DNA from: Chloroflexota bacterium
GTDB lineage: Bacteria > Chloroflexota > UBA11872
Length of the DNA stretch: 32,861 nt
Assembly (NCBI GenBank): GCA_028874175.1
Contig: JAPPLN010000089.1
Location: 1-32,861, forward strand
Reading direction: 5' to 3'
The notes under the pieces are model-generated. The model ran no database searches. It was not told where the DNA came from and saw only the letters and a program-made list of their open reading frames with translations. Each line of letters starts with the position of its first letter. Positions within the stretch are counted from its first letter, which is position 1. The translations under genes and the position numbers were made by a program. Positions 23,831 to 32,508 of this stretch are shown in pieces.

Positions 23831-23903
23831 TGGGCCCACCTGGATTCGAACCAGGGACCTACCGGTTATGAGCCGGCTGCTCTGACCGCTGAGCTATGGG
23901 CCC
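23831..23903 (-). tRNA. tRNA with CAT anticodon (tRNA-Ile2 or second elongator Met)
   Basis: 73 nt. Acceptor GGGCCCA pairs perfectly with TGGGCCC, discriminator A. Anticodon stem GCCGG/CCGGT encloses CTCATAA, anticodon CAT. T stem CCTGG/CCAGG. The GGGCCY start and variable region AGGTC resemble bacterial tRNA-Ile2, whose C34 is modified to lysidine by TilS to read ATA, but sequence alone cannot prove this. Confidence 0.9.
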
Positions 23904-23930
23904 ACGGCGCTGCGCGGCGAGTGCGCCGGG

Positions 23931-24004
23931 CGGTCCCGACCGGATTCGAACCGGCGATCTCCTCCTTGACAGGGAGGTATGCTAGGCCGCTGCACCACGG
24001 GACC
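23931..24004 (-). tRNA. tRNA-Asp (anticodon GTC)
   Basis: 74 nt. Acceptor GGTCCCG pairs with CGGGACC; discriminator G, an AspRS identity base. Anticodon stem CCTCC/GGAGG encloses CTGTCAA, anticodon GTC. T arm GCCGG-TTCGAAT-CCGGT. Confidence 0.95.
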
Positions 24005-24065
24005 GCGTTAAGTCGGGCGCGCCGGACGCCTGATACTAACCCACGCTTCGTCGCGCGGCGTCCGG

Positions 24066-24149
24066 TGGGCCGGGTAGGATTCGAACCTACGTAGCCTTGA
24101 AGGCGCCAGATTTACAGTCTGGTGGTATTAGCCACTCACCCACCGACCC
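24066..24149 (-). tRNA. tRNA-Tyr (anticodon GTA)
   Basis: 84 nt, class II. Acceptor GGGTCGG pairs with CCGGCCC apart from one wobble; discriminator A. Anticodon stem CCAGA/TCTGG encloses CTGTAAA, anticodon GTA. The long variable arm (GCCTT/AAGGC) is typical of bacterial tRNA-Tyr. First gene of the array, so the array promoter should lie just above 24149. Confidence 0.95.
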
Positions 24150-24380
24150 GCATAATGGCGCGTCCCGACTCTGCATTTGTAAACGATCAGGCGGACCCTG
24201 GACGTATGGCGCCAGAGCCCGCAGGCTACGGCAATCCTACCAGTCAGCCCTTCGGCCTGAGCGCTGCTCGCGGCTGGCGCATCCCGTCCATTCCAGGCAC
24301 TCCCCGCCCGACCAATTGACACGCTAATCCCACTCACCGACCTGCTGCGCGACTATCTGGTCGCCCCCCATCCGGTCGCC

Positions 24381-25055
24381 GTGGCGGCCGCCGTGGCCTT
24401 CGGTCTCTTCTGGGGCCGCGCCGGTGCTCCCCTGCTGCTCGGTCGTCCTGGCGTGTGGTTTGGCCTGCTGCTCGGCGTTCTCGCTTATCCGTTCGCCCAA
24501 ATCTGGCTGCACGAGGAACTCACGCGCGCTGTGCTTGACATCGTCGCCGAGAACATTGGCGCGTCCGCCATGCGCGATCAGGTCGCGCTGGTCGGCCTGG
24601 TGCCCGCCATCGTCGCCGGCTACGCGGACGAGTTCGCCAAGCTGGTCATGCTGCTGGTCGTCGGCTTCGTCATGGCTCGTCCGTCCAACCCTCGCGCCGT
24701 CACCGCCGCTGCCATCGCTCCCACGGCCGGGTATGCCCTGTTCGCCGCTCAACTCACGCTCACCAACGCGCTGCACGCCGACCTGCCGGCAGCCGACCTG
24801 GCCTTCGCGTTTAGCCGTGAGTGGGCCTGGATCTCGTTGCAGTTCGGTACCGCCTACATGCTGGCCCGCGGCTGGCTGGCTGGTCGCCTGACCGCCTACG
24901 TGCTGCTGGCCGGCGTCCTGCACACGGCCGCCGCCTACACCGCCACCCTTGACGACATAGGCTGGCATTCTGCGGTAGTCACGCTGGTGCTCGCCCTCGT
25001 CGGCCTGCTCGCCTTCAGTTGGGGCGCGTCGCTGATTCCCGCTGGACGCCGTTGA
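24381..25055 (+). CDS. multi-pass membrane protein, PrsW/YhfC-like intramembrane protease candidate
   Basis: A 224-residue hydrophobic protein with about six to seven helices. It has acidic-His features like the PrsW/YhfC glutamic intramembrane proteases: DEFAK in a helix (cf. EE-x-x-K), a downstream SREWAW, and VLHTAAAY near the C-terminus. The similarity is partial and the family assignment is tentative. GTG 24381 is the first normal start. The in-frame upstream stretch LIPLTDLLRDYLVAPHPVA looks protein-like and could belong to the gene if an unusual ATT at 24315 is used. The 3' end overlaps the convergent Lnt-like gene by 41 nt. Confidence 0.6.
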   Translation: MAAAVAFGLFWGRAGAPLLLGRPGVWFGLLLGVLAYPFAQIWLHEELTRAVLDIVAENIGASAMRDQVALVGLVPAIVAGYADEFAKLVMLLVVGFVMARPSNPRAVTAAAIAPTAGYALFAAQLTLTNALHADLPAADLAFAFSREWAWISLQFGTAYMLARGWLAGRLTAYVLLAGVLHTAAAYTATLDDIGWHSAVVTLVLALVGLLAFSWGASLIPAGRR

Positions 25056-26565
25056 TCCTCCTGTCCCGCACACCCAGGGCCACGCTCCCAACGAGCATCG
25101 CTGCCAGCGCCCCCAACGACGCCACGCCTAGCCAGTCCCCGCTCGACGTATAGAGCGTCCCCGGCCTGCTGAGCGGCAGGTCGGCCACCAGCAACTCTTC
25201 CTTCTCCTCGTCCAGCGACGTGCCCGCCACGACGTCGCCACTAGGCGCGATCACCACCGACCCGTAGCGCCAGTCCGCCTTCGCTATGGCCAGCCGGTGC
25301 TCCGCGGCCCGTAGCCGCAGGTGCCCGACATGCGGGGCCGTATACGCCGCCCAGTCGTGCGTCGGAATCGCTACCAGCGCCGCGCCCATCCGCGCCAGCC
25401 GTGCCAGCGTGTCCGTATACGTCCCATCCGGCCCGGCGGCCAGCCCCAGCCGGGTCCCGGCCACCTCCTGAGTCTCGTACAAGCCCGCCGTCACGCTGCG
25501 CTCCCCGATCGCGTAGACCGGGTGATCCTTCGTGGTCGGGCGTGACATCCGTCCATCCGGGGTCACCAGCACCAGCTCGTTGCGTGTGTGGTTCGGATCG
25601 ATTCTGATGAAGTACGACCACACGATCGGCACGCCCGCCCGCCGAGCCACCGATCGCACCCCGTCCAGCTGCGCCGTCGCGTTCGGATCGTCCGGCGCGA
25701 CCCAGCCCGAGGCCTCCGGCCACACCACCAGCTCGGCGCCCCGCCGAACGGCCTCTAACGTCGCCGGGGTGTGCATATCCGTAATCGTGTCCGTCAACTC
25801 GCGATATCGCACGGTCGTAATCAGCGGCCGCGTCCGCGGATGCGACGGCACGTGATCGCCCGTCTGAACGATGCCCACGCGTATAGACTGGCTCTCCGTC
25901 GCGCCGCCGGCGACCGCCAACCCCAGTCCCGCCAGCCACCCCAACCCCGCGACCCCAATGCCCACAACCAGGCTCCGAGTAAGCGGCAGACGTCCAATTG
26001 CCACCAGGGCCAGTACCCCGATGGCCTGACCCGTCGCCACCGTCAGCAGCGCCACCGGCCACATCCCCGCCACCGGCAGCCAGGCCCGCAGCGGAGCGAC
26101 GTCCACCTGCGTCGTGGCCACCATGCCCCACTGATGTCCAGCCGTCGTCACCAGCCGCAGGTACTCGATCCCGGTCCACACCACCGCCGGTATCCAGATG
26201 CGCGACCACGGCCCCAGCGCCCGAATCACACGATTCGGACCCACCGGCACGTCCAACAACGTCGCCGCCAGGCCTGCGACAACGCCCACGCCTACCGAGA
26301 TCCCAAACCAGGCGACGCCGGTCACGACCTCGGGGGGACTAACCGTCGTGGCAATCAGACCAAACAGAACACCCAGCATGAGCCCGTTCAGTCCTCGGCC
26401 AACCCGTGGCGACGCCCCTGATTGAGCTATGAGCAGCGGAACCCAGGCGAAGAAGGCCAGCACCGTCCACTCCAGCGGAGGAAATGCCGCAAACAGCACC
26501 AGCGCCGTCGCCAGCGCCGCCAACGACCGCATTCCCAGGGAAGCCGATGCCGCGCTGGCTACCAT
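25015..26565 (-). CDS. apolipoprotein N-acyltransferase-like protein lacking the catalytic Cys
   Basis: 516 residues: an N-terminal set of membrane helices, then a nitrilase-like domain as in Lnt, which adds the third acyl chain to lipoproteins. Seen: WTGIEYLRLVTTAGHQWG (Lnt periplasmic-loop block), VVWPEASGW with the Glu (E284), and TTKDHPVYAIGER with the Lys (K346). Where Lnt has CYE, this protein reads GLAAGPDG, so the nucleophilic Cys is absent. A last membrane helix is near the C-terminus. It may be a non-catalytic or altered-function homologue, while a true Lnt would lie elsewhere. ATG 26565 is preferred to the open frame at 26649: AAGGAA is about 11 nt upstream and the signal helix starts soon after. 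Confidence 0.8.
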   Translation of the reverse strand: MVASAASASLGMRSLAALATALVLFAAFPPLEWTVLAFFAWVPLLIAQSGASPRVGRGLNGLMLGVLFGLIATTVSPPEVVTGVAWFGISVGVGVVAGLAATLLDVPVGPNRVIRALGPWSRIWIPAVVWTGIEYLRLVTTAGHQWGMVATTQVDVAPLRAWLPVAGMWPVALLTVATGQAIGVLALVAIGRLPLTRSLVVGIGVAGLGWLAGLGLAVAGGATESQSIRVGIVQTGDHVPSHPRTRPLITTVRYRELTDTITDMHTPATLEAVRRGAELVVWPEASGWVAPDDPNATAQLDGVRSVARRAGVPIVWSYFIRIDPNHTRNELVLVTPDGRMSRPTTKDHPVYAIGERSVTAGLYETQEVAGTRLGLAAGPDGTYTDTLARLARMGAALVAIPTHDWAAYTAPHVGHLRLRAAEHRLAIAKADWRYGSVVIAPSGDVVAGTSLDEEKEELLVADLPLSRPGTLYTSSGDWLGVASLGALAAMLVGSVALGVRDRRINGVQRESATRPN

Positions 26566-26747
26566 GCGTCCCGCAGTTCCTTGATGCCCACAGGCTGATC
26601 GGCCATGCCGAGAGTTTGGCAACACACGCGTACCGCCCTCAACGGTCACCGCGAAACCGCCGCGTGTTCAAAACCGGAGTTGGCCTTGCCACAATCGCCG
26701 CACGCACCCACAAGACCCAGGCCGACCACTGAAACAAGGCGTTACTC

Positions 26748-27164
26748 ATGACTGATCGCGGCGAACGCCGCTTCCATCAGCTTGTCGCAGCTGGCGGCTT
26801 TGGCCTCACGCTCATCATGGCCTTGATCGAGGCCGCCCCCTGGCTTATCACGCTCGTCGTGCTGGTGCTCGCCGCCGGCTCCATCACACCCGGCTGGAGC
26901 CTCACCCGCCGGTTCCACCGCTACTTCGTCGCGCCGCTTTACCCCGATGGACCGAACGAAGACCCGAGCTCGTTCCTGCGTGCCGACGCCCTCCTTAGCG
27001 TCATCGCCTTCGCCGGCGCCGTCTTCGTCTTCGCCGGCGTCCCTCCTCTCGGCTGGGCCCTCGTCGGCCTCGCCACCCTCAACCTCCTCATGGACGGCTT
27101 CGCCGACGCTGCCCCCCTCCGCCGCCTCCTGGATCGGGCCTTCCGACAGAAATCTGCCGAGTGA
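26748..27164 (+). CDS. small membrane protein (possibly DUF4395-like)
   Basis: A 138-residue protein with hydrophobic segments at about 20-45 and 83-115. The central ITPGWSLTRRFHRYFVAPLYP and following helices loosely resemble DUF4395 proteins, but the typical Cys motif is absent; low certainty. AAGG lies 8 nt before ATG 26748. Its stop overlaps the next gene's GTG by 4 nt (GTGA), so the two are coupled. Confidence 0.6.
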   Translation: MTDRGERRFHQLVAAGGFGLTLIMALIEAAPWLITLVVLVLAAGSITPGWSLTRRFHRYFVAPLYPDGPNEDPSSFLRADALLSVIAFAGAVFVFAGVPPLGWALVGLATLNLLMDGFADAAPLRRLLDRAFRQKSAE

Positions 27165-27541
27165 CCGCCCTGTCCAAAGCCACCCGGCGGACCCCGGCAC
27201 GAGACGCCTCACCAGACCTGCCTCGTCGGCAACTCGCGCTGCCGCTGGCTTTGCTGCTCGTCTTAACCACGGCGCCTTCCGTCGCAGCCCTCGGCCCGCC
27301 CACCAGCCCAACCGCCAATCCAACGCCCGCCGGACCACAAACCGATCCCGGCCTCATCCTGGTCGTGGTCGTGATCCCCGTCGTCCTCGTCGCCCTCATC
27401 TGGCTCGGCTACATCTTCTGGCTGATCTTCCACGAGGGCGAGAACATCGGCTCAGGTGCCCCCCTGCCTCCCGAGAGCCACGAGCGGCAACCGCCTAACA
27501 GAAGGCCGGAACCGCCGGATCAGCCCGGTAGCGTAGGCTAG
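27161..27541 (+). CDS. small membrane protein with signal-like N-terminus (hypothetical)
   Basis: A 126-residue protein. A basic N-terminus and hydrophobic stretch (LALPLALLLVLTTAPSVAAL) look like a signal peptide or anchor. A Pro/Thr linker, a second helix (about 64-90: LILVVVVIPVVLVALIWLGY) and a Pro-rich tail follow. It is coupled to the upstream gene through GTGA. The formate dehydrogenase starts 31 nt downstream, so it might supply a membrane anchor, which is inference only. Confidence 0.55.
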   Translation: MTALSKATRRTPARDASPDLPRRQLALPLALLLVLTTAPSVAALGPPTSPTANPTPAGPQTDPGLILVVVVIPVVLVALIWLGYIFWLIFHEGENIGSGAPLPPESHERQPPNRRPEPPDQPGSVG

Positions 27542-27572
27542 TCGGCTCCCTCTCAGCAGCGGGCGATTCTGT

Positions 27573-30368
27573 ATGGCGACGGCGGGCGACCCTGTAACGC
27601 TCACCATCGACGGCCGACCTGTTTCGGCGCCCCCTGGCACCTCCATCCTCCAGGCCGCCGCCGACCTCGGGATCGAAATCCCCACCCTCTGCTACCACCC
27701 CAACATCGCCGCCTCCGCCAACTGCCGCCTCTGCCTCGTCGAGCAGGCCGCTGAGGAGGCCACCGATCCGCCACCCGCCGACGCCTCCCTCACCGGCGAA
27801 ACCAAGCTCCTCTCCGCCTGCCGCGCCCTCGTCGAACCCGGCCAAACCCTCTTCACCGACAGCGAAGGCGTCCGGCGCTCCCGCAAAGGCTCCCTCAAGG
27901 CCCTCCTCTCCGGCGTCGACCTCAGCGAAGCCCCCGACCTCGCATCCCTCCTCACCGAATACGACGTACAGCCCAACGGCCAGGCCTCCCGCGCCGACCT
28001 GCCCGTCATCGACGACAACCCCTACTACATCCGCGACTACGCCAAGTGCGTCATGTGCTGGCGCTGTGTCGACGTCTGCGGCGACGAAGTCCAGCTCACC
28101 TACGCCATCGAGCCCGGCGAACGCGGCTTCCACGTCCGCATCTCAACCCGCGAATACGACGGAATCATGGACACCACCTGCGTCTACTGCGGTAACTGCG
28201 TCCAGGTCTGCCCCTCCGGCGCTCTCAAGAGCCGCGTCCAGTGGGAGCTCGAAAAGCAGGGCATCGTCCAGGACGACCGCGTCGTCGAGACCACCTGCTC
28301 CTTTTGCGGCGTCGGCTGCGGGCTCGAAGTCCACGTCCGCGCCGGCCAGATCACCCACGCCATGTCGCCCGAAGACCACCCCGTCAACCAGGGCTGGCTC
28401 TGCGTCAAGGGCCGCTTCGGTTGGGACTACGCCCAGAGCGATGATCGGCTCACCCATCCCCTTATCCGCACCGGCGAGCGCGGCGCCGGCCGCTGGCGCC
28501 GCGCCACCTGGGACGAGGCCCTCAACCACGTCGCCCGCCGCCTGACCGAAATCCGCGACACCCACGGCTCCGACGCCCTCGCCGTCTACGGCTCCTCCAA
28601 GTGCCTCAACGAGGACAACTACCTCCTCCAGAAATTCACCCGCGTCGTCCTCGGCACCAACAACATCGACAACTGCACCCGCCTCTGCCACGCCTCGTCA
28701 GTAGCTGCCCTCGGCCTGAGCATCGGCACCGGCGCCTTCACCAATTCGTTGGACGAGATCGCCGAAAACGACGTCATCTACGTCACCGGCTCCAACACCA
28801 CCGAAACCCACCCCATCACCGCTCTCAAGATGAAGGCCGCCATTCGCAACGGCGCCAAACTCATCGTCGCCGACCCCCGCGCCATCGAACTCACCCGCTG
28901 GGCCGACGTACATCTCCAATGCCGCACCGGCGCCGACGTCCCCATGTACAACGCCCTGCTCCACGTCATCATCCGCGACGGCCTCGTCAACGAAGACTTC
29001 GTCGCCGACCGCGTCAAGAACTTCAACGCCGTCGCCGCCGCCGTCCGCGACTGGACCCCCGAACGCCAGGAACCCCTCACCGGCATCCCCCCCGCCACCC
29101 TCGAACGCGCCGCCCACATCATCGGCAAGGCCGACAAGACCGCCTTCTACTGGGGCCTCGGCATCTCCGAACACACCCACGGCACCGAGGCCTGCCTCAC
29201 CCTCATCAACCTCGCCCTCGCCACTGGCAACGTCGGCCGCCGCGGCACCGGGCTCAACCCCCTGCGTGGCCAGAACAACGTCCAGGGCACCAGCGACGTC
29301 GGCGCCATCCCCATGTACTTCACCGACTACCGCTCTGTCGAAGACGAGACCTACCGCGGCTTCTTCGAAGAGCAGTGGGGTACGAAGCTGCCCGCCCGCC
29401 AGGGCCTCACCACCATCGAAATCGGCCAGGCCGCCGGTGCCGGCGACGTCCGCGGCATGTTCATCATGGGCGAAAACCCCCTCATGGCCGACCCCGACCT
29501 CCACGCCTCCCGCCGTCACTTCCGCCATCTCGACTTCCTGGTCGTCCAGGACATCTTCATGACCGAAACCGCCGAAATCGCCGACGTCGTCCTCCCCGCC
29601 TCCAGCTGGGCCGAAAAAGACGGCACTTACACCAACACCGACCGCCGCGTCCAGCGCGTCCGGCCCGTCCTGCACCCGCCCGGCGAGGCCCGCCAGGACT
29701 GGGAAATCATCGCCGAACTCGCACGCCGCATGGGCCGCCACCTCGGCCTCGACAGTCCCTCCGAGATCTTCGACGAAATCGCCCGCGTCACCCCCAGCCA
29801 CGCCGGCCTCAGCCACGAGCGTCTGGATCGCGAAGGCGGCCTCCGCTGGCCCTGCCTCACCCCCGACGACCCCGGCGCCCTCTGGCTCTTCGGCGACAGC
29901 TTCCCCACCGCCGACGGCAAGGCCAGCATGCACGCCGTCCACTGGCGCGAAAACGTCGAAGTCCCCGACCGCAACTACCCCTTCATCTTCAACACCGGCC
30001 GCGTCCTCTACCACTGGCACACCGGCGCCATGACCCGCCGTTCACGCCTCGACGACGCCTACCCAGAACCCCTCGTGGAGGTCTCCCCCGAAGACGCCGA
30101 CCGCCTCGGCATCCCCAAGAGCGGCCTCGTGCGCATCAGCACCCGTCGCGGTGCCGTCGAAGCCCGCGCCTGGATCACCCGCCGCGTCGCCCCCGGCACC
30201 GTCTACATGAGCTGGCACTTCGCCGAAGCCGCCGCCAACCTCCTCACCATCAACGTCCTCGACCCCATCTCCAAGATCCCCGAATACAAAATCTGCGCCT
30301 GCCGCATCGACCCCCTCGAAACCCGCGCCAGCCGCCAATCCCCCTCCCTCACCAGCGCCAACGCCTAA
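27573..30368 (+). CDS. fdhA: formate dehydrogenase alpha subunit (molybdopterin, Cys-type)
   Basis: 931 residues; oxidises formate to CO2 using bis-MGD Mo/W. Domains in order: an N-terminal [2Fe-2S] ferredoxin domain (C40, C51, C54, C83); two [4Fe-4S] clusters (C159/162/165/169 and C203/206/209/213); the catalytic-domain [4Fe-4S] (C242/245/249/277); and the active-site C372-H373 in RLCHASSV. C372 replaces the selenocysteine of some enzymes. The His-Cys [4Fe-4S] motif usually found between the first two domains is missing: residues 84-158 contain no Cys. The C-terminal FNTGRVLYHWHTG and EVSPEDADRLGI belong to the MGD-binding cap. No diaphorase or beta subunit and no fdhD is nearby. The ribosome site is weak. 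Confidence 0.93.
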   Translation: MATAGDPVTLTIDGRPVSAPPGTSILQAAADLGIEIPTLCYHPNIAASANCRLCLVEQAAEEATDPPPADASLTGETKLLSACRALVEPGQTLFTDSEGVRRSRKGSLKALLSGVDLSEAPDLASLLTEYDVQPNGQASRADLPVIDDNPYYIRDYAKCVMCWRCVDVCGDEVQLTYAIEPGERGFHVRISTREYDGIMDTTCVYCGNCVQVCPSGALKSRVQWELEKQGIVQDDRVVETTCSFCGVGCGLEVHVRAGQITHAMSPEDHPVNQGWLCVKGRFGWDYAQSDDRLTHPLIRTGERGAGRWRRATWDEALNHVARRLTEIRDTHGSDALAVYGSSKCLNEDNYLLQKFTRVVLGTNNIDNCTRLCHASSVAALGLSIGTGAFTNSLDEIAENDVIYVTGSNTTETHPITALKMKAAIRNGAKLIVADPRAIELTRWADVHLQCRTGADVPMYNALLHVIIRDGLVNEDFVADRVKNFNAVAAAVRDWTPERQEPLTGIPPATLERAAHIIGKADKTAFYWGLGISEHTHGTEACLTLINLALATGNVGRRGTGLNPLRGQNNVQGTSDVGAIPMYFTDYRSVEDETYRGFFEEQWGTKLPARQGLTTIEIGQAAGAGDVRGMFIMGENPLMADPDLHASRRHFRHLDFLVVQDIFMTETAEIADVVLPASSWAEKDGTYTNTDRRVQRVRPVLHPPGEARQDWEIIAELARRMGRHLGLDSPSEIFDEIARVTPSHAGLSHERLDREGGLRWPCLTPDDPGALWLFGDSFPTADGKASMHAVHWRENVEVPDRNYPFIFNTGRVLYHWHTGAMTRRSRLDDAYPEPLVEVSPEDADRLGIPKSGLVRISTRRGAVEARAWITRRVAPGTVYMSWHFAEAAANLLTINVLDPISKIPEYKICACRIDPLETRASRQSPSLTSANA

Positions 30369-30380
30369 CCAAACGCGAAA

Positions 30381-30475
30381 TGTGGCCCAGGCTGCGCGCA
30401 GCCTGGGACCCGCGCTTGATCGCTGGGTGAACCTGACACGCGACCCACGCTGCACACACCCTGGGACCCGCGCCA
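30381..30475. repeat. palindromic intergenic repeat, copy 1
   Basis: Begins TGTGGCCCAGGCTGCGCGC and holds a perfect 22-nt palindrome at 30386-30407 (CCCAGGCTGC, GC, GCAGCCTGGG). About 40 nt later comes a partial unit ending CTGGGACCCGCGCC. The whole is closely matched at 32509-32600 on the far side of the next gene. It could also terminate the convergent genes around it. Confidence 0.75.
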
Positions 30476-30503
30476 ACTCCACCCCAACCGCCCGCGCATC
30501 GAC

Positions 30504-32441
30504 CTACGCGCCTACCTCACAACTCCGAATCCCCCGCCCATCAAACGGATTCACCGGATACAGATCCTCCAGCGTCGGCAACTCGTCCCACAGCTCCATC
30601 CGCCGCCCATCAAAGCTCAGATAGTCGGCGATTCCCGCCGAAAAGTCCGTAATCGTGATCACCGCGCGTCCTTGGCTTACCGACTTGACCCCGACTGGAA
30701 ACGCGTCGTCGCTGACCGGACCCACCGGCTGTGCCACCCAGCGCGTGCCTTGGCGGTACACAAACCAGAAGTCATTCACCGGCGGGCCAACCACGCGAGT
30801 GCTATGCCGCACCAGCGACACCACCGCCTCCAGCGCGCCGTCGCTGTTCAGGTCGCCCACCGTTGCCCGTCGCACCTCCATCCCGCGGGCTGACAGACGG
30901 CCTGTGATTGCGGCTTCCGACAGCTCCTCGCCCCCCAGGCCGCGCAGCCCAATCTCCAGCGCCTTCCCCAGTGCCAGCACCAGCCCGGCATCCATCGGAA
31001 GTCCGATCGACCCGTGGGCGCCCGGCGGCGGCTCCCTTGTAAGGTCCACCTGCTGCAACGCCGCAAACGACCGCAGCGGATCCGGCGTCCCCACCGTCTC
31101 CTGCATCGCACGAGCAATCAGCCCAATCTCGCCGCCCCGCTCAATTGCCGCCTGCAGCCGCGCCGGATTGAAGGCTTCCCCGCCCACCAGCCCAATCTGC
31201 GCCAGCCGCAGCAGGGCCAGGCCCTCCCAATCCGGCTGAGGTCCCGTCGCATTCCCTCCGTCCACTGGATCCTCGATCGCGGCCCGATATCCCGCCGCCG
31301 CGTCCTCATATCGACCTGTCCAAAACGCCGCCTCCGCGCGATTGATCTGGTCGTGCCGCGATACCGGCGCATCCAGCCGCCGCGCCGCCTCCTCGAAAAA
31401 CTGTCCGCCCCAGGCAAACGTCCGGCGCAGGGCGGGATGCGGCAACAGCGGCGCGTCAAAGTGCCCCAGTGCCGGGCACATCGTCTCGATCTCAGCTGGT
31501 GAAGCTCCGTCTCGCACCTCCCAGCCCGCCGGTCCCGCCCCAAGCACCACCGGAACGTCAAAAACCCGCCGCGGCGCCTCGCCGTTCCACGCAAACACCT
31601 GCACCGTCTCCGTCTGCGTACTCGCCCCCGGAGTCGTCGTAACCAGCACCACGTCGGCGATCTCGTCGCCCGTCAGGTCCGCCGTCGAATGCACCACCGC
31701 CATGCTGGGCGCTGTCTCCACCGACCCCTCAACCGGAAACGCCTTCGCGGCGAATCCGCTCTCCACCTCATCGAACCAGACCGGCGGCACGCCAAGGATG
31801 TGCCAGGCCGCAATCAACTCATTCGCCCCGTCCCCGTCCACGTCCGCCACCGCAATTCGGGCGCCGTGAGGTTCCAGGTCATACACCAGCGGCGGAAGTT
31901 GACCAATCGTGTGGTCCAGTCGCGCCGCCGCCTCGCGGTCCGCGCCGTAGCGATCCAGGAACGCCAGCGCCGCCATCTCCAGCGACACGCGCAGGTCGGC
32001 GCCTGCCCGCAGCGCCGCCGGCGACCCCGTCACGCCCTCAATCAGGCCCGCGGCCTCCCCCAGTCGCTCGTTAATCGCCCCATGGTCCAGAGGCTCAACC
32101 GGCAGGGCGGGCGTCGCCCTCGGCGTGGCGGCGGCCGTCACCACCGCTGCCGCGACCACCGGCCGCCGGTCAGGTTGGACACGTGCCCGAGCCGTTGGCG
32201 TGGCGGTCGCACCTCGCGGCTCGGCCGCCTCCGCCACTACCGCCGTCGGATTCGGCGTCGCCTCCTGCGCCGCCTCCATCACCGCCACTTCAATCGCCGA
32301 CGGCGTCGCAATCAGGGGCGCCGGCTCCTCCGCCTCGCAGCCCACCAACCCCAGGCTCCCCGCGGCCGTGAACGCGCATACACACACAACGCGCGCCACC
32401 ACGCGAAAGGCACGCGTCGCCAACCAGCACCTCAGGGACAT
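30504..32441 (-). CDS. large lipoprotein with Ca-binding DxDxDG-type loops
   Basis: A 645-residue envelope protein. A signal peptide ends in the lipobox LVGC (C35). A Pro/Thr/Ala-rich linker (about 36-120) precedes the folded part. Three VCBS/FG-GAP-like loops are seen: DVDGDGANE (200-208), DLTGDEIAD (255-263) and DLNSDGALE (529-537). A TPR-like segment lies between (about 364-390: INRAEAAFWTGRYEDA). No enzyme motif is recognised; a binding or adhesion role is inferred. AGGA lies 7 nt before ATG 32441. It depends on the lipoprotein pathway, as does the SH3b protein at 12563. Confidence 0.85.
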   Translation of the reverse strand: MSLRCWLATRAFRVVARVVCVCAFTAAGSLGLVGCEAEEPAPLIATPSAIEVAVMEAAQEATPNPTAVVAEAAEPRGATATPTARARVQPDRRPVVAAAVVTAAATPRATPALPVEPLDHGAINERLGEAAGLIEGVTGSPAALRAGADLRVSLEMAALAFLDRYGADREAAARLDHTIGQLPPLVYDLEPHGARIAVADVDGDGANELIAAWHILGVPPVWFDEVESGFAAKAFPVEGSVETAPSMAVVHSTADLTGDEIADVVLVTTTPGASTQTETVQVFAWNGEAPRRVFDVPVVLGAGPAGWEVRDGASPAEIETMCPALGHFDAPLLPHPALRRTFAWGGQFFEEAARRLDAPVSRHDQINRAEAAFWTGRYEDAAAGYRAAIEDPVDGGNATGPQPDWEGLALLRLAQIGLVGGEAFNPARLQAAIERGGEIGLIARAMQETVGTPDPLRSFAALQQVDLTREPPPGAHGSIGLPMDAGLVLALGKALEIGLRGLGGEELSEAAITGRLSARGMEVRRATVGDLNSDGALEAVVSLVRHSTRVVGPPVNDFWFVYRQGTRWVAQPVGPVSDDAFPVGVKSVSQGRAVITITDFSAGIADYLSFDGRRMELWDELPTLEDLYPVNPFDGRGIRSCEVGA

Positions 32442-32508
32442 ACCGCCATCCTACGCCCCACCTTGTGCTTGCAGCTCACGCTGCGTACAGCCTGCGACCC
32501 GCGCAAAC

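Noticed and set aside
24316..24321. TTGACA as a -35 box for the gene at 24381
   Set aside because: No acceptable -10 lies 16-18 nt downstream.
28686..28691. selenocysteine in the formate dehydrogenase
   Set aside because: The active-site codon is a Cys codon (RLCHASS), not TGA, and no recoding is needed.
28698..30020. 440-residue antisense frame under the formate dehydrogenase
   Set aside because: Low-complexity Gly/Asp/Val composition; shadow frame.
28601..30430. 609-residue frame overlapping the formate dehydrogenase on the same strand
   Set aside because: Arg/Pro/His-rich translation typical of an out-of-frame reading of high-GC DNA, with no domain.
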